This document shows, piece after piece, positions 24,524 through 33,340 of a DNA stretch of 64,000 bases. The position numbers and the translations under genes were made by a program. Position 1 is the stretch's first letter. Each line of letters begins with the position of its first letter. The stretch comes from Nemorincola caseinilytica (GTDB lineage: Bacteria; Bacteroidota; Bacteroidia; Chitinophagales; Chitinophagaceae). The stretch covers positions 1 to 64,000 of the forward strand of contig NZ_BAABFA010000007.1 of assembly GCF_039540515.1 (NCBI RefSeq), read 5' to 3'. The notes beneath the pieces were generated by a model, which was not told the origin of the DNA, ran no database searches, and saw nothing but the letters and a program-made list of their open reading frames with translations.

Positions 24524-25707
24524 TATACTGCGGCATAGTTGCCCGGTATGGTCTGCACCCAGTTGTGCCCGCCATCAGAGCTTTCATATATACCATTGCT
24601 TGTGGCCAGGTATATGAATTTCCGTACCGATCCGTTCTTGAATACGTTCTTCTTGCCTGCTATGCCCCTCACCGTAGTGCCGCTGGCCAGGCCATTGTTG
24701 TTGGCCTCCCAGGCGCCGGTATGCAGGTTCAGTATATACAGGCCCTTGCCTGCTGTACCTACCAGGCACACCTCCTCAAAGGGCGACTCTATGCACAGCA
24801 GTGGTGTATTATCGGGCAGGCCGCTATACTGTGTCCAGTTGGCGCCCAGGTCATCGCTATACCATGCGCCATAGTTGCACCTGGCATCTATAGCTATCAG
24901 CCTGTTGTTCATATGGCCCAGGGTAAAGTAGCTGGTATCTACATGGGTAGCGCCAAATGGCGGCAGCGGTGTGCCCGATAGGTTGCCTTTGTATATATAG
25001 GCTATATTGTCGGGGTTGGCGGTCTTTTCGCGCCACCTGTTGGCATATACGGTCTCATCCTTGCCTTCTTTCACAAAGTTGCGCACATGGAAGTTGTCGC
25101 CATCTGCCGGGCCCGAGTAGGCCAGCCCGCACAACTTGCCATTGGCCAGGAAGGTGTATGAGAACATCCTCACGGGCAGCCTGCCGGTCTCTACGGTATC
25201 ATAAGAGCCATCCAGCGCCCATGTACGCGGGTTACCGAAGTTGTCGCTGTACAGTACGCCCAGCCAGTTCTTGTCGGTGTTCTGCGACTGGCTTACAGTG
25301 TACACACGGTTGCCCCATGCAGTTATGTTTATCAGCATGCTCTGGTTCAGGTTCATGCTGTCGCCATTGCACAGCTTTGTAGGGAATGCCACCAGCGAGT
25401 CGTACGTCAGGTTGAAGTTCCTGCCATTGTTGTTGCTGTAGTAAAGGTGATTCTTCGCCCACAGTATATTGCCACCCGATGTCACCAGCGAGCGGCAAGG
25501 CTTGCCATCCGGCGGGAATCCCATACCGCTGTAGTTCCTGCCATCGTTGGTGTGGTAAAGCGCCCCGCCCATATCTGAGAAATAAAGGCTGAAGGGAGTA
25601 GTAATGACATTATTATTGTCTATACCCGTCGTTTTTTTACAACTGTACACACCGGCTACTATGGCCGCAGTTAGAAAGCAAAAAGAATATAGGGATGACC
25701 TGCGCAT
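24520..25707 (-). CDS. BNR/Asp-box repeat lipoprotein
   Basis: A 395-residue exported lipoprotein; the lipobox cysteine is C23 (GVYSCKKTTG). The rest is predicted beta-propeller with several Asp-box-like repeats: YYSNNNGRNF, YSDDLGANWTQ and YESSDGGHNWVQT. Each is spaced by about 45-60 residues, as in sortilin/BNR-like propellers. These bind glycans or peptides or serve as surface scaffolds; no catalytic residues of sialidases are evident. It is monocistronic, overlapping the S4 gene's stop. The function is unknown. Confidence 0.78.
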   Translation of the reverse strand: MRRSSLYSFCFLTAAIVAGVYSCKKTTGIDNNNVITTPFSLYFSDMGGALYHTNDGRNYSGMGFPPDGKPCRSLVTSGGNILWAKNHLYYSNNNGRNFNLTYDSLVAFPTKLCNGDSMNLNQSMLINITAWGNRVYTVSQSQNTDKNWLGVLYSDNFGNPRTWALDGSYDTVETGRLPVRMFSYTFLANGKLCGLAYSGPADGDNFHVRNFVKEGKDETVYANRWREKTANPDNIAYIYKGNLSGTPLPPFGATHVDTSYFTLGHMNNRLIAIDARCNYGAWYSDDLGANWTQYSGLPDNTPLLCIESPFEEVCLVGTAGKGLYILNLHTGAWEANNNGLASGTTVRGIAGKKNVFKNGSVRKFIYLATSNGIYESSDGGHNWVQTIPGNYAAVY

Positions 25708-25845
25708 GCTTATCAGTTTGTCTGTAAATGTAAGTTAACAAAGATAATTATTATACCGAGAATATATAAAGGACGAAGAAATAACCGGGATCGTATGGAA
25801 GAGGCCCCATTTTTTTGATCTACGGCCTTTTACAGACGCAGCCGC

Positions 25846-27477
25846 CTACCTGTCGGGTATGTTGCTCAGGTCGTTCATCCTCATCCCGAAGTCTATGAGC
25901 TCCAGTATACTGTTCTCGTCCTTATCGGCAAAGTTTATCTCCAGGTCGAATTTGTAGGCATTATCTATATAGTTGCCCCCGTACAGGGTCACATTGTCCA
26001 GCAGTTTTTTGCTCTCGGCTATTATGGCAGAGTCTCTCGGCGAGCTACTTATGGCAGGGTCTACCTTACCCAGCATCTGCTTTATATCCACACATATCGC
26101 AAAGGGGTTGTCATATGCCTTGTCGGCCGCTTCCCGGGGCATTTTGTCTCCCTTGTACCTGCCATCCAGTATGCCCTCGGCATATTCGTGCCTGTTCGAC
26201 ATCACCGCATATTCCCTGCTCATCTGCAGGTGCAGGCTGTCGTCCGTCGTCAGGGGGAACACATAGCCGCTGCCACTCCTTTGCATCTGGGTACCTGCGG
26301 TCATTTCCAACAGGCGGGCAAAATTGTCGGGGTTCCCTATTTTCACTGCATAGGTCATGTTCATGGTGGCACGCTGCCTGCGGTATGCTACTTCCTGCCC
26401 CATAAAATCTTCCTTCAGCGTCTCTGTCCGCAGGCTGAAGTTGTTCATCGCTATCACCATATCGCCGGTAAAGGCGCCCAGTACATAGTCCATATCCAGC
26501 CCCTGGGTGGTAAGCCCCACATTGGCCGGGCCGAAGAGGCCTACTTTCTCCAGCAGGGTCTTCACCCCCGCCGGCGATATATGCATCGATACCAGCATGT
26601 CCAGGTCCTTCTTCGGCAGCCTGTCCAGCAGGTCTTTGTCCGTCCTTACGGTACCAAAGTCTTTGGTGGCCTCCTCTACCTGCGCGGGCAGGTAGTAGTT
26701 CACGGCCCCGCTTATCTTTCCTTTCTTGAAGTCGAAACCGGCGGTGAGCACTGCATCCCTCCACACTGCCGACGATAGCGATACGCCGTTCAGGTCCACG
26801 CTCACATCGCCCGTCAGGTCGGTTATCAGGCTGCCGTAGTTCAGCCAGAACGACAGGTCGTACCCGCCCTTTGCCAGCGCTGCAAAACGGCTGTTGCCCA
26901 CTATATTGCTGCCCGATGGCACCATGAAGGCCCTTGCCATCTCTGCGGCTATCAGTTGGGCGGCATCGTTCTCGCTGCCCTCGGCCATGGTACCGTTTAT
27001 TATTATCAGCAGGTCGTTCGTCCATCCTACATACATGCCCTCGCCGGGTGCGGCCTCCTTGCGGTCCTGCCTCACCTGTATGGGTGTACCGTCGAACACC
27101 TGTTTCACATAGGCCTCCCATCGCCCGGCATCGGCCAGTGGCACCAGGGCCACCATCAGGTTGCCGCCGGCAAAGCGCGTGTCCGACCGCGTATAAATAT
27201 AAAAGGTATTGGAAACGTCGATACCGGCGTTCTCAATACCTTTCATCGCATCGGCAGAGCCCTGTGCAGACATCCGCTTTTGCATCTCTTTATACAGTTT
27301 GCTGCCTGTTATCAGGTTCCAGGCTATCTTCTTGCTCAGCGACCTCAGGTTTATACCCGCCACCGCCGTAGCATCGGCAGGTATGTACTTCGCATTGTCG
27401 GGTACCCGGCTACAGGCGCCCAGTACCAGTATCAGAACGACACACAACAATATGGAGCTTCGGCCCTTCCTGTGCAT
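25846..27477 (-). CDS. DUF4836 family lipoprotein
   Basis: The start chosen is the ATG at 27477, giving MHRKGRSSILLCVVLILVL and lipobox LGACSRVP (C22). An upstream extension to 27618 runs into the DUF3127 gene and is not credible. The 543-residue product belongs to the DUF4836 group of Bacteroidota lipoproteins: PDNAKYIPADATAVAGINL opens the domain, and similar 'voltage/solute-sensor-like' repeats of unknown role follow through the C-terminus. It starts 17 bases after the DUF3127 gene stop, so both are probably co-transcribed. The role of the family is unknown. Confidence 0.85.
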   Translation of the reverse strand: MHRKGRSSILLCVVLILVLGACSRVPDNAKYIPADATAVAGINLRSLSKKIAWNLITGSKLYKEMQKRMSAQGSADAMKGIENAGIDVSNTFYIYTRSDTRFAGGNLMVALVPLADAGRWEAYVKQVFDGTPIQVRQDRKEAAPGEGMYVGWTNDLLIIINGTMAEGSENDAAQLIAAEMARAFMVPSGSNIVGNSRFAALAKGGYDLSFWLNYGSLITDLTGDVSVDLNGVSLSSAVWRDAVLTAGFDFKKGKISGAVNYYLPAQVEEATKDFGTVRTDKDLLDRLPKKDLDMLVSMHISPAGVKTLLEKVGLFGPANVGLTTQGLDMDYVLGAFTGDMVIAMNNFSLRTETLKEDFMGQEVAYRRQRATMNMTYAVKIGNPDNFARLLEMTAGTQMQRSGSGYVFPLTTDDSLHLQMSREYAVMSNRHEYAEGILDGRYKGDKMPREAADKAYDNPFAICVDIKQMLGKVDPAISSSPRDSAIIAESKKLLDNVTLYGGNYIDNAYKFDLEINFADKDENSILELIDFGMRMNDLSNIPDR

Positions 27478-27493
27478 GAGCAGATCCTTTTGG

Positions 27494-27931
27494 TTAGAAC
27501 GGCAGATCGTCCACTGTCTGCGACGATGCCGGTGCATTGTATGCGGGGGCGCTGCTATAGCCGTTACCCGCATTGCCCGCAGGGGCATTGTTGTATGCAG
27601 GCGCTGGCTGGCCGCCATTGTTCACCGGTGCGGCAGTAGCGCTTTCTACACGCCATGCGTCCAGGTTGGTTATGTATTTGGTAGTTCCGTCTTTCTTATC
27701 TACATATGAGTTACCCTTTATATTGAAGCTCACCCTCACTGCATCACCCACATTGAACCTGTCTATTATATCGCATTTGTTCTGTACCAATTGCAGTTTG
27801 GCGAAGTTCGTATACACATTACCATTTATCTCTTCGGCCAGTTCTATCACGAACTCACGTTTCCTGAACTTGTCGTTCACCTGCTGTGCGTCATACTTTA
27901 CCAGTAATTTACCTGTTACTTCTAAACTCAT
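27494..27931 (-). CDS. DUF3127 protein with SSB-like acidic tail
   Basis: A 145-residue cytoplasmic protein. Residues 1-95 form a DUF3127 domain, an OB-fold-like family of Bacteroidota (LEVTGKLLVKYDAQQVNDKF; KREFVIELAEE; YVDKKDGTTKYITNLDAW). A Gly/Ala/Asn/Pro-rich linker (100-138) leads to a C-terminal DDLPF. OB domain, flexible linker and a terminal acidic-Pro-Phe peptide is exactly the layout of SSB proteins, where the last residues recruit DNA-repair partners. A role in binding single-stranded nucleic acid is therefore suggested but unproven. Its gene precedes the DUF4836 lipoprotein gene. Confidence 0.82.
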   Translation of the reverse strand: MSLEVTGKLLVKYDAQQVNDKFRKREFVIELAEEINGNVYTNFAKLQLVQNKCDIIDRFNVGDAVRVSFNIKGNSYVDKKDGTTKYITNLDAWRVESATAAPVNNGGQPAPAYNNAPAGNAGNGYSSAPAYNAPASSQTVDDLPF

Positions 27932-27986
27932 TTTTCTACTTTTTAATAATTAAACCAAATTTTCAGTATCCGACCCGTAAGGTAAT

Positions 27987-28017
27987 AAAAAAAGTGCTTC
28001 CAGAAAAGCACTTTTTT
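27987..28017 (-). terminator. Terminator of tRNA-His
   Basis: AAAAAAAGTGCTT / AAAGCACTTTTTT hairpin 18 bases beyond the 3' end of the minus-strand tRNA. Confidence 0.85.
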
Positions 28018-28034
28018 ATTACCGAATGTTTTGG

Positions 28035-28109
28035 GGAGGCTAAAGGGGTTCGAACCCTCGACCCTCAGAACCACAATCTGATGCTCTAACCAGCTGAGCT
28101 ATAGCCTCC
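28035..28109 (-). tRNA. tRNA-His (anticodon GTG)
   Basis: The anticodon arm is TCAGA-TTGTGGT-TCTGA with anticodon GTG. An extra 5' G (G-1, base 28109) pairs with C73, as required for tRNA-His. The acceptor stem is GAGGCTA/TAGCCTC. CCA is encoded at 28034-28032, unlike the tRNA-Lys and tRNA-Met in this window. A -7 box TACCTTTG lies on the minus strand at 28139-28132. Confidence 0.95.
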
Positions 28110-28188
28110 ATCCCCGTGATAATTAGGACGGCAAAGGTAAGGAAATTTGCCGCCTCAAATATACTTGCACCAATATTTTTTTTCATCA

Positions 28189-28674
28189 TCACTCTGCCCG
28201 CATCGGGCATACTGATGTCTGCCCGCACAGCAGTTTCCAGCCGTTCTTGCGTTTTATCACAGTTCCGGTCTCTACCAGGTATACTACTACATATTTCCCG
28301 GCCGTGTCCGTAGTTGCCGACCGTATGCGCGCGCTATATGCCGCCAGTCTGGTGGTCAGGGGTGTCACCACCAGCGTGTCGAAGGTGTTGTTCACATCTT
28401 TGTACATGCCGGCATTGCGCCCTATCATGCTTATCACCGTATCGAAGCAAAGCGGCGCTGTCGCACCCGGCGGCACCCAGAAGAACTCGCCCGAATTGTC
28501 TATATGATCATATTCCGCATGCAGGCCGCGTGCCTTTACATCGGCGCAGTACTTGTACAGCATGGTCTTCACCTCGCCGCTCACCTCGGCACGCTGCCGC
28601 TCTGATAGCGCGGTATGGTCCTTACATGCCGCCAGCAGCAGCATGCCCGCGCATAATAGCCATAGCTTTCTCAT
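28189..28674 (-). CDS. NTF2/SnoaL-like lipoprotein
   Basis: A 161-residue exported lipoprotein (lipobox LLAACKDH, C17). The mature domain has the helix-then-curved-sheet pattern of the DUF4440/SnoaL-like group: VKTMLYKYCADV, FFWVPPGATAPL, and the C-terminal VVVYLVETGTVIKRKNGWKL, the usual last strand-turn-strand. Such domains bind small molecules or act as scaffolds; a catalytic role cannot be judged. It is located 22 bases downstream of the M1 peptidase gene on the same strand and may share its transcript. Confidence 0.7.
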   Translation of the reverse strand: MRKLWLLCAGMLLLAACKDHTALSERQRAEVSGEVKTMLYKYCADVKARGLHAEYDHIDNSGEFFWVPPGATAPLCFDTVISMIGRNAGMYKDVNNTFDTLVVTPLTTRLAAYSARIRSATTDTAGKYVVVYLVETGTVIKRKNGWKLLCGQTSVCPMRAE

Positions 28675-28695
28675 TGCATCCCATTACTGTTATCG

Positions 28696-30690
28696 CTATT
28701 CTTTTACCACCTTCAGCACCCGTTCGCTGCCACTCGTGTTAGTTACATGCAGCAGGTACATGCCGGGGGCAAGTGTGGTGGCGGGTATCTCCCTGCGGGT
28801 ATCACTGCCATTGCGGGTAGCATACAGGGCTCTGCCGGTCATATCGGTAAGGGTAATGCTACAGTTCGCAGGCAGGCCATATATTGCCCATGCAGTGGAT
28901 GAGGGATTGGGCTGTACACTTATGGTATTGGCTATAACACCTTCCACACCCAGTGTCACATCCTTTGTTATGCTGGTCACACTATCTATCAGCCAGTGGT
29001 TGGGGTCTATGGCCAGGCCGTTCATGTTCTTGCTCCAGGTAAAGTGCAGCAACTGTGTCTCCTGATCGTTCAGTATGCGTATGGTGGTATCTCCTGCAGC
29101 AGAGCGCAGGCGCAGCTCCAGCGGCACCTTGAAGGGCAGTACCGATGATGGCTTGCTCGTGGTCTGTTGCAGGTTCACATATACATCGTTCCCTATCCTG
29201 TTCCAGGTAGCGGTATATATGGGATGGCCTTCGCCAAATACCCACTGGTTGAAGAAAGTATCCAGGCTGATGCCGTTGATCTCTCCTCCATACATCACCT
29301 TCGCCAGTTCGCGGAGATCTACTACCGTGCCCACGCTATCGCGCATGGCCGTTTGCCATCCCCTCAGCAGGTCGAAGAAACGGGTATCGTCATTGAACAC
29401 ATGGCGCAGCGTATGCACCATACAGGCGCCCTTGTCATAGGTAAGACGGCTGCTGAATATGCGCGGCTCGCTGGTGGTATCATCCACATATATGAAACCG
29501 CTCAACTCGCTCAGTACGTTCTTCTGGCGCTCTACCATATCGGCAGTGGCCACGGCATGACCGCGAAACGCATCGAGGTACATATACTCACAGTAACTGG
29601 CAAAGCCTTCGTTCATAACTATATCCTGCCAGGTGGCGCAGGTCACATTATCGCCGAACCACTGGTGACCCAGCTCATGTGCCACCAGCCAGCTTTCAAA
29701 GAAGCCCATGGTGCTCATGGTCTGGTGTTCCATACCACCGCTCAGCGGCCCCATACAGTGCCCATATTTCTCTTTCCAGAAGGGGTAGCGGCCAAAATAC
29801 TGGCTGAAGAAGTTCACCTGTATGCCCGTACTGTCTATCACGTTCTTGAAGTTGGGCAGCGTGGCGGGATTGTCATATACATAGTTCTGTATCAGCATAG
29901 AGTCGGGGCTGCCGGTAAAATGCATGTAGTATGAGTAATCCACATACTTGCCCACCGCTGCCGATATCAGGTAGTAGTCTATGGGATAACGCTCCTTCCA
30001 TTCGTAGCGGTCGCGGCCGCCGCCCAGGTGGGTCACCGCCTGCAGCACGCCATTGCTGCCTGCCTTCAGCGAGTCATCTACCGTTATCCATATGTCCGAT
30101 GAGTCTATCTTGTCCGTCAACGACTGCTTGCAGGGCCACCACTCCCTGGCCCTGTAAGATTCGCTTAGGGTAAATGTGGCCCAGTTGCCCCAGCTTGGCG
30201 ACCGCAATGCATTTATGCCCTTCGCGCTGAAGTTGGTACCCGATACCGGTATACCATGATAGTATACCTGCGCAGTGAAGAGTGTACCCATGCTCAATGG
30301 AGCAGGCAGCGATACCGTATGCACATCTCCCACCGATGTGTAGGGGCAGAGCGCACCATCTACCTTTACCGAATCTATCACCAGCGGCGGCTCCAGCTCA
30401 AAGACGTAGGTCGTCAGCGCCGGCGCTGTCACCTTTGCCGTGGTCATCACATTACCACCCAGTGCAGTGGTCACATTGCTCATGCTTATGTCCAGCTTCA
30501 CATATTTCACATCATATTTATCCTCTTCCACGCTGGCCACTGTGGGTTTGCCTGCGGTGCCATGCTCATGCTGGCCCATACGGCTTTTTGCAACATGGCA
30601 TTGCCATTCATGCCTGTTCACCTGTGCTTGTACGCTACTGCATACCAGCGTTGCACCCGCCACAAAGGCCCATACACTTCTTATATTCAT
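28696..30690 (-). CDS. Secreted M1 family metallopeptidase with T9SS sorting domain (copy 1)
   Basis: A 664-residue exported peptidase. A signal peptide covers 1-23 (SSVQAQ). The N-terminal beta domain opens YDVKYVKLDISMSNV. The catalytic zinc site HELGHQWFGD is followed 18 residues on by the third ligand in MNEGFASY. The preceding GGMEHQTM fits the substrate-binding GxMEN-type motif of M1 aminopeptidases (here H in place of N). The last ~75 residues form a type A sorting domain (SVQPNPSSTAW, TGRALYATRNG, PGMYLLHVTN), so the protein is displayed or released by T9SS. It is paralogous to 33341-35299. Confidence 0.92.
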   Translation of the reverse strand: MNIRSVWAFVAGATLVCSSVQAQVNRHEWQCHVAKSRMGQHEHGTAGKPTVASVEEDKYDVKYVKLDISMSNVTTALGGNVMTTAKVTAPALTTYVFELEPPLVIDSVKVDGALCPYTSVGDVHTVSLPAPLSMGTLFTAQVYYHGIPVSGTNFSAKGINALRSPSWGNWATFTLSESYRAREWWPCKQSLTDKIDSSDIWITVDDSLKAGSNGVLQAVTHLGGGRDRYEWKERYPIDYYLISAAVGKYVDYSYYMHFTGSPDSMLIQNYVYDNPATLPNFKNVIDSTGIQVNFFSQYFGRYPFWKEKYGHCMGPLSGGMEHQTMSTMGFFESWLVAHELGHQWFGDNVTCATWQDIVMNEGFASYCEYMYLDAFRGHAVATADMVERQKNVLSELSGFIYVDDTTSEPRIFSSRLTYDKGACMVHTLRHVFNDDTRFFDLLRGWQTAMRDSVGTVVDLRELAKVMYGGEINGISLDTFFNQWVFGEGHPIYTATWNRIGNDVYVNLQQTTSKPSSVLPFKVPLELRLRSAAGDTTIRILNDQETQLLHFTWSKNMNGLAIDPNHWLIDSVTSITKDVTLGVEGVIANTISVQPNPSSTAWAIYGLPANCSITLTDMTGRALYATRNGSDTRREIPATTLAPGMYLLHVTNTSGSERVLKVVKE

Positions 30691-30805
30691 CTATATCTGT
30701 TTGTGCGCTAAAACTAAGCCTTTTTCCATAAATGCCCTTTTTCCTCACCCCCGGGTATTCCCGGCCGCCACATGCCGGGCAGGGGTGAGGCATGTGCGCA
30801 AAGAA

Positions 30806-30836
30806 TTGAAATGCATCCATAAAGGCAGTAACATTG
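30806..30836 (+). promoter_or_regulatory. Candidate promoter of mqnB
   Basis: TTG (30806-30808), 20 bases, then TAACATTG (30829-30836), one mismatch from TAnnTTTG. Transcription would start at about the ATG at 30841, implying a leaderless or nearly leaderless mRNA. Confidence 0.4.
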
Positions 30837-30840
30837 CACC

Positions 30841-31464
30841 ATGAAGCTGCTTGTAGTTGCTGCCACAGCGGCAGAGATAGCGCCCTTCCTAGCGCAGTGC
30901 CCCGATGCCGATGTACTGATAACAGGCGTAGGTATGGTAGCTACCACATATGCCCTTACCCGCAGGCTGGCCACTACCCGTTACGACCTCGTGATACAGG
31001 CCGGTGTAGGGGGTAGTTTCGATGAAAGCATACCCCTTGGCGAGGTGGTATTCGTTACCGCCGATACCTATGGCGACCTCGGTGCCGAAGACCATGATGA
31101 GTATATCGACATCTACGGCCTCGGCCTGCTGGGCCGCAACGATCACCCACATACCGAAGGCATGCTGCGCAACCCGTTATCGGCCATGCACAGCGGTATA
31201 TCGCTGCGACAGGTAAGTGGCCTCACGGTCAATACCGTAAGCGGTAATGCCACCACTATAGCGCGCAGGCGCACCCAGGGCTGCCAGGTAGAAAGCATGG
31301 AAGGCGCTGCCTTTCACTATGTATGCCTGCAGGAGGGCGTACCATTCGCACAGGTGAGGGCCATATCCAACTACGTCATTCCCCGCGATAAAAGCCAGTG
31401 GAAGATGAAGGATGCCATTATAGCTCTAAACAACTGGCTCATAGAATATACCCGCACTGCCTGA
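30841..31464 (+). CDS. mqnB: Futalosine hydrolase
   Basis: MqnB hydrolyses futalosine to dehypoxanthine futalosine (releasing hypoxanthine) in the futalosine route to menaquinone. The 207-residue protein is a nucleoside phosphorylase-like fold with the phosphate/ribose loop VIQAGVGGSFDESIPLGEVV and the C-terminal purine-site motif VESMEGAAFHYV, where E and the following segment bind ribose. It lies 44 bases before mqnD on the same strand, which supports the pathway call. A candidate promoter places transcription start very near the ATG. Confidence 0.93.
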   Translation: MKLLVVAATAAEIAPFLAQCPDADVLITGVGMVATTYALTRRLATTRYDLVIQAGVGGSFDESIPLGEVVFVTADTYGDLGAEDHDEYIDIYGLGLLGRNDHPHTEGMLRNPLSAMHSGISLRQVSGLTVNTVSGNATTIARRRTQGCQVESMEGAAFHYVCLQEGVPFAQVRAISNYVIPRDKSQWKMKDAIIALNNWLIEYTRTA

Positions 31465-31507
31465 TGCGTATTGCTCGTTACCTTTGCACTGGCAAAAAGA
31501 CATTCAG

Positions 31508-32338
31508 ATGAAACTAACGCTTGGGTTCAGCCCATGTCCCAATGATACTTTCATATTCGATGCCATGGTAAATGGTGGGGTAGATACGCATGGTATCACC
31601 TTCGAGTATGTAATGGAAGATGTAGAGACCCTCAACCAATGGGCCATGGATGGCAGGCTGCATATCACCAAGCTCAGCTACAGTACCTTTCTGCATACTG
31701 TGCACCGCTATGCGCTGCTGCATAGCGGCAGTGCGCTTGGGCAGGGTGTAGGGCCGCTGCTGGTGGCCCGCCACCCGCTGGACATGGCCCGCCTGCACGA
31801 GCACAGCATAGCCATACCGGGTATAAAGACCACGGCCAACCTGCTGCTGTCGCTGGCATACCCGCAGGCAAAGAACAAGACCGAGCTGCTTTTCAGCGAC
31901 ATAGAGGCCGCCGTGCTGGATGGCCGCTACGATGCAGGCCTCATCATTCACGAAAGCCGCTTCACCTATGCGCAGAAGGGGCTCATAAAGCTGGCCGACC
32001 TGGGCGACTGGTGGGAGCAGGCTACGGGCGCGGCCATACCGCTGGGTGGCATAGTCATGCGGCGCGACCTGGGTGCAGAGCTCTGCGCCACCGTCGATGG
32101 TATCATCCGCAAAAGCCTTGAGCTATCCTGGCAGCGTTACCCGCAGCTATCGCAGTTCGTGAAGGAGAATGCACAGGAAATGGAAGAAGAGGTGATGCGC
32201 AAGCATATAGACCTGTATGTGAACAGCTATACTACCGACCTGGGCGACACAGGCCGCAACGCGATAGCCACCCTGTTCAGCAAAGCAAAGGAGGCTGGCC
32301 TCATACCCTACTCTGCCAACGACAATATATTTTATTGA
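31508..32338 (+). CDS. mqnD: 1,4-dihydroxy-6-naphthoate synthase
   Basis: MqnD converts cyclic dehypoxanthine futalosine to 1,4-dihydroxy-6-naphthoate, the last distinctive step of the futalosine pathway. The start is the ATG at 31508, giving MKLTLGFSPCPNDTFIFDAM, the canonical opening. The 276 residues form a periplasmic-binding-protein-like fold (KLSYSTFLHTVHRYALL; GPLLVARHPL; GLIIHESRFTY). H in YDAGLIIHE is the conserved active-site histidine. A -7-like TACCTTTG box is at 31479-31486. It lies with mqnB between two M1 peptidase genes; the remaining mqn genes lie elsewhere. Confidence 0.95.
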   Translation: MKLTLGFSPCPNDTFIFDAMVNGGVDTHGITFEYVMEDVETLNQWAMDGRLHITKLSYSTFLHTVHRYALLHSGSALGQGVGPLLVARHPLDMARLHEHSIAIPGIKTTANLLLSLAYPQAKNKTELLFSDIEAAVLDGRYDAGLIIHESRFTYAQKGLIKLADLGDWWEQATGAAIPLGGIVMRRDLGAELCATVDGIIRKSLELSWQRYPQLSQFVKENAQEMEEEVMRKHIDLYVNSYTTDLGDTGRNAIATLFSKAKEAGLIPYSANDNIFY

Positions 32339-32361
32339 CACTTCGTTTATAGACCACGATC

Positions 32362-33330
32362 ATGAAAATGAACAGATCCCTTTTGATGGCGTTGACCATC
32401 CTCTCATTCGCCTCCTGCAGGAAGGACCCCGACCCCATACCTACCGATACATCCTGCTACTCCAAGGTCTATGGCGTTCGTTCCGAAGCCATCCACATCA
32501 CCGATACCGCCGCTGCGGGTCAGTATGGTTTCATAGATACTGCCGGTGGGCAGATAGGCGTTGTTTCTGTTGTCAATTCCGCCTTCAGCAAGCAGGGCGC
32601 CTTCAGCAATGCCGATAGCTGTTATTATACCATAAAGACAGTACGTGGCTCTTATACCGGCAATGTGCTGTGCAGGGTCACTGCGGGCAGTAGTGTCTCT
32701 TACCTTACCGATGCATCGGTAAAGAAGCTCAGTTACCAGGCCATTGTGTTCAACAGGGCAACTAACAGGTTGTACTGCCTATATAACGATACGGTGAACA
32801 AAGTAGGAGAGGTGACCATTTCAGGTGGTTCGTTCTCCGTTACAGAACTGGTACGGCTAAAGGCCCGCACCACCATACTCACCGGCATCACGGCCGATAA
32901 CAACAGCGGCGCTCTCTACTGCCTCACCGGCGACCTGTCGGTATCTTACCTGGAGCGTTACATGCCGGGCGCTACCGCATCATCTGTGACCGATACATTG
33001 CAGGGTGGCTGGGGCACTATCATGGGGCTTCGCTATAATGTCAATGACAGCAAGCTATATTACCTCAAGATCAACGGCTCACCAGGGGCTGTGGTCTATC
33101 GCGAAGACCCCGCTACAAAGGCGCAGACAATGGTAGCTACCCTGCAGGGCTATATAGACCATGAGTATTTCTCTGCCGCCCTCGACCCCTGCCGCAATGA
33201 GTATGTACTCAGTACACGCACAGGTGTGGGCTGGTCGTCTCAGATGTATGTGCGCATCAATTTGGCCAGCGGCCTGGTGTATAAGAACGCTATACCTGCC
33301 CTGTACACAGGCCTCGATGTAGCTTATTGA
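32362..33330 (+). CDS. Hypothetical lipoprotein
   Basis: A 322-residue exported protein with lipobox LSFASCRKD (C19). The mature part is beta-rich, with repeated 40-50-residue units (LYCLYNDTVNKVGEVTI, GALYCLTGDLSVSYLE, KLYYLKINGSPGAVVY), suggesting a small beta-propeller. No catalytic motif is seen. It starts 23 bases after mqnD on the same strand but has no obvious link to menaquinone synthesis. The convergent M1 peptidase gene ends 10 bases away. Confidence 0.7.
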   Translation: MKMNRSLLMALTILSFASCRKDPDPIPTDTSCYSKVYGVRSEAIHITDTAAAGQYGFIDTAGGQIGVVSVVNSAFSKQGAFSNADSCYYTIKTVRGSYTGNVLCRVTAGSSVSYLTDASVKKLSYQAIVFNRATNRLYCLYNDTVNKVGEVTISGGSFSVTELVRLKARTTILTGITADNNSGALYCLTGDLSVSYLERYMPGATASSVTDTLQGGWGTIMGLRYNVNDSKLYYLKINGSPGAVVYREDPATKAQTMVATLQGYIDHEYFSAALDPCRNEYVLSTRTGVGWSSQMYVRINLASGLVYKNAIPALYTGLDVAY

Positions 33331-33340
33331 TCGGCCCTGC

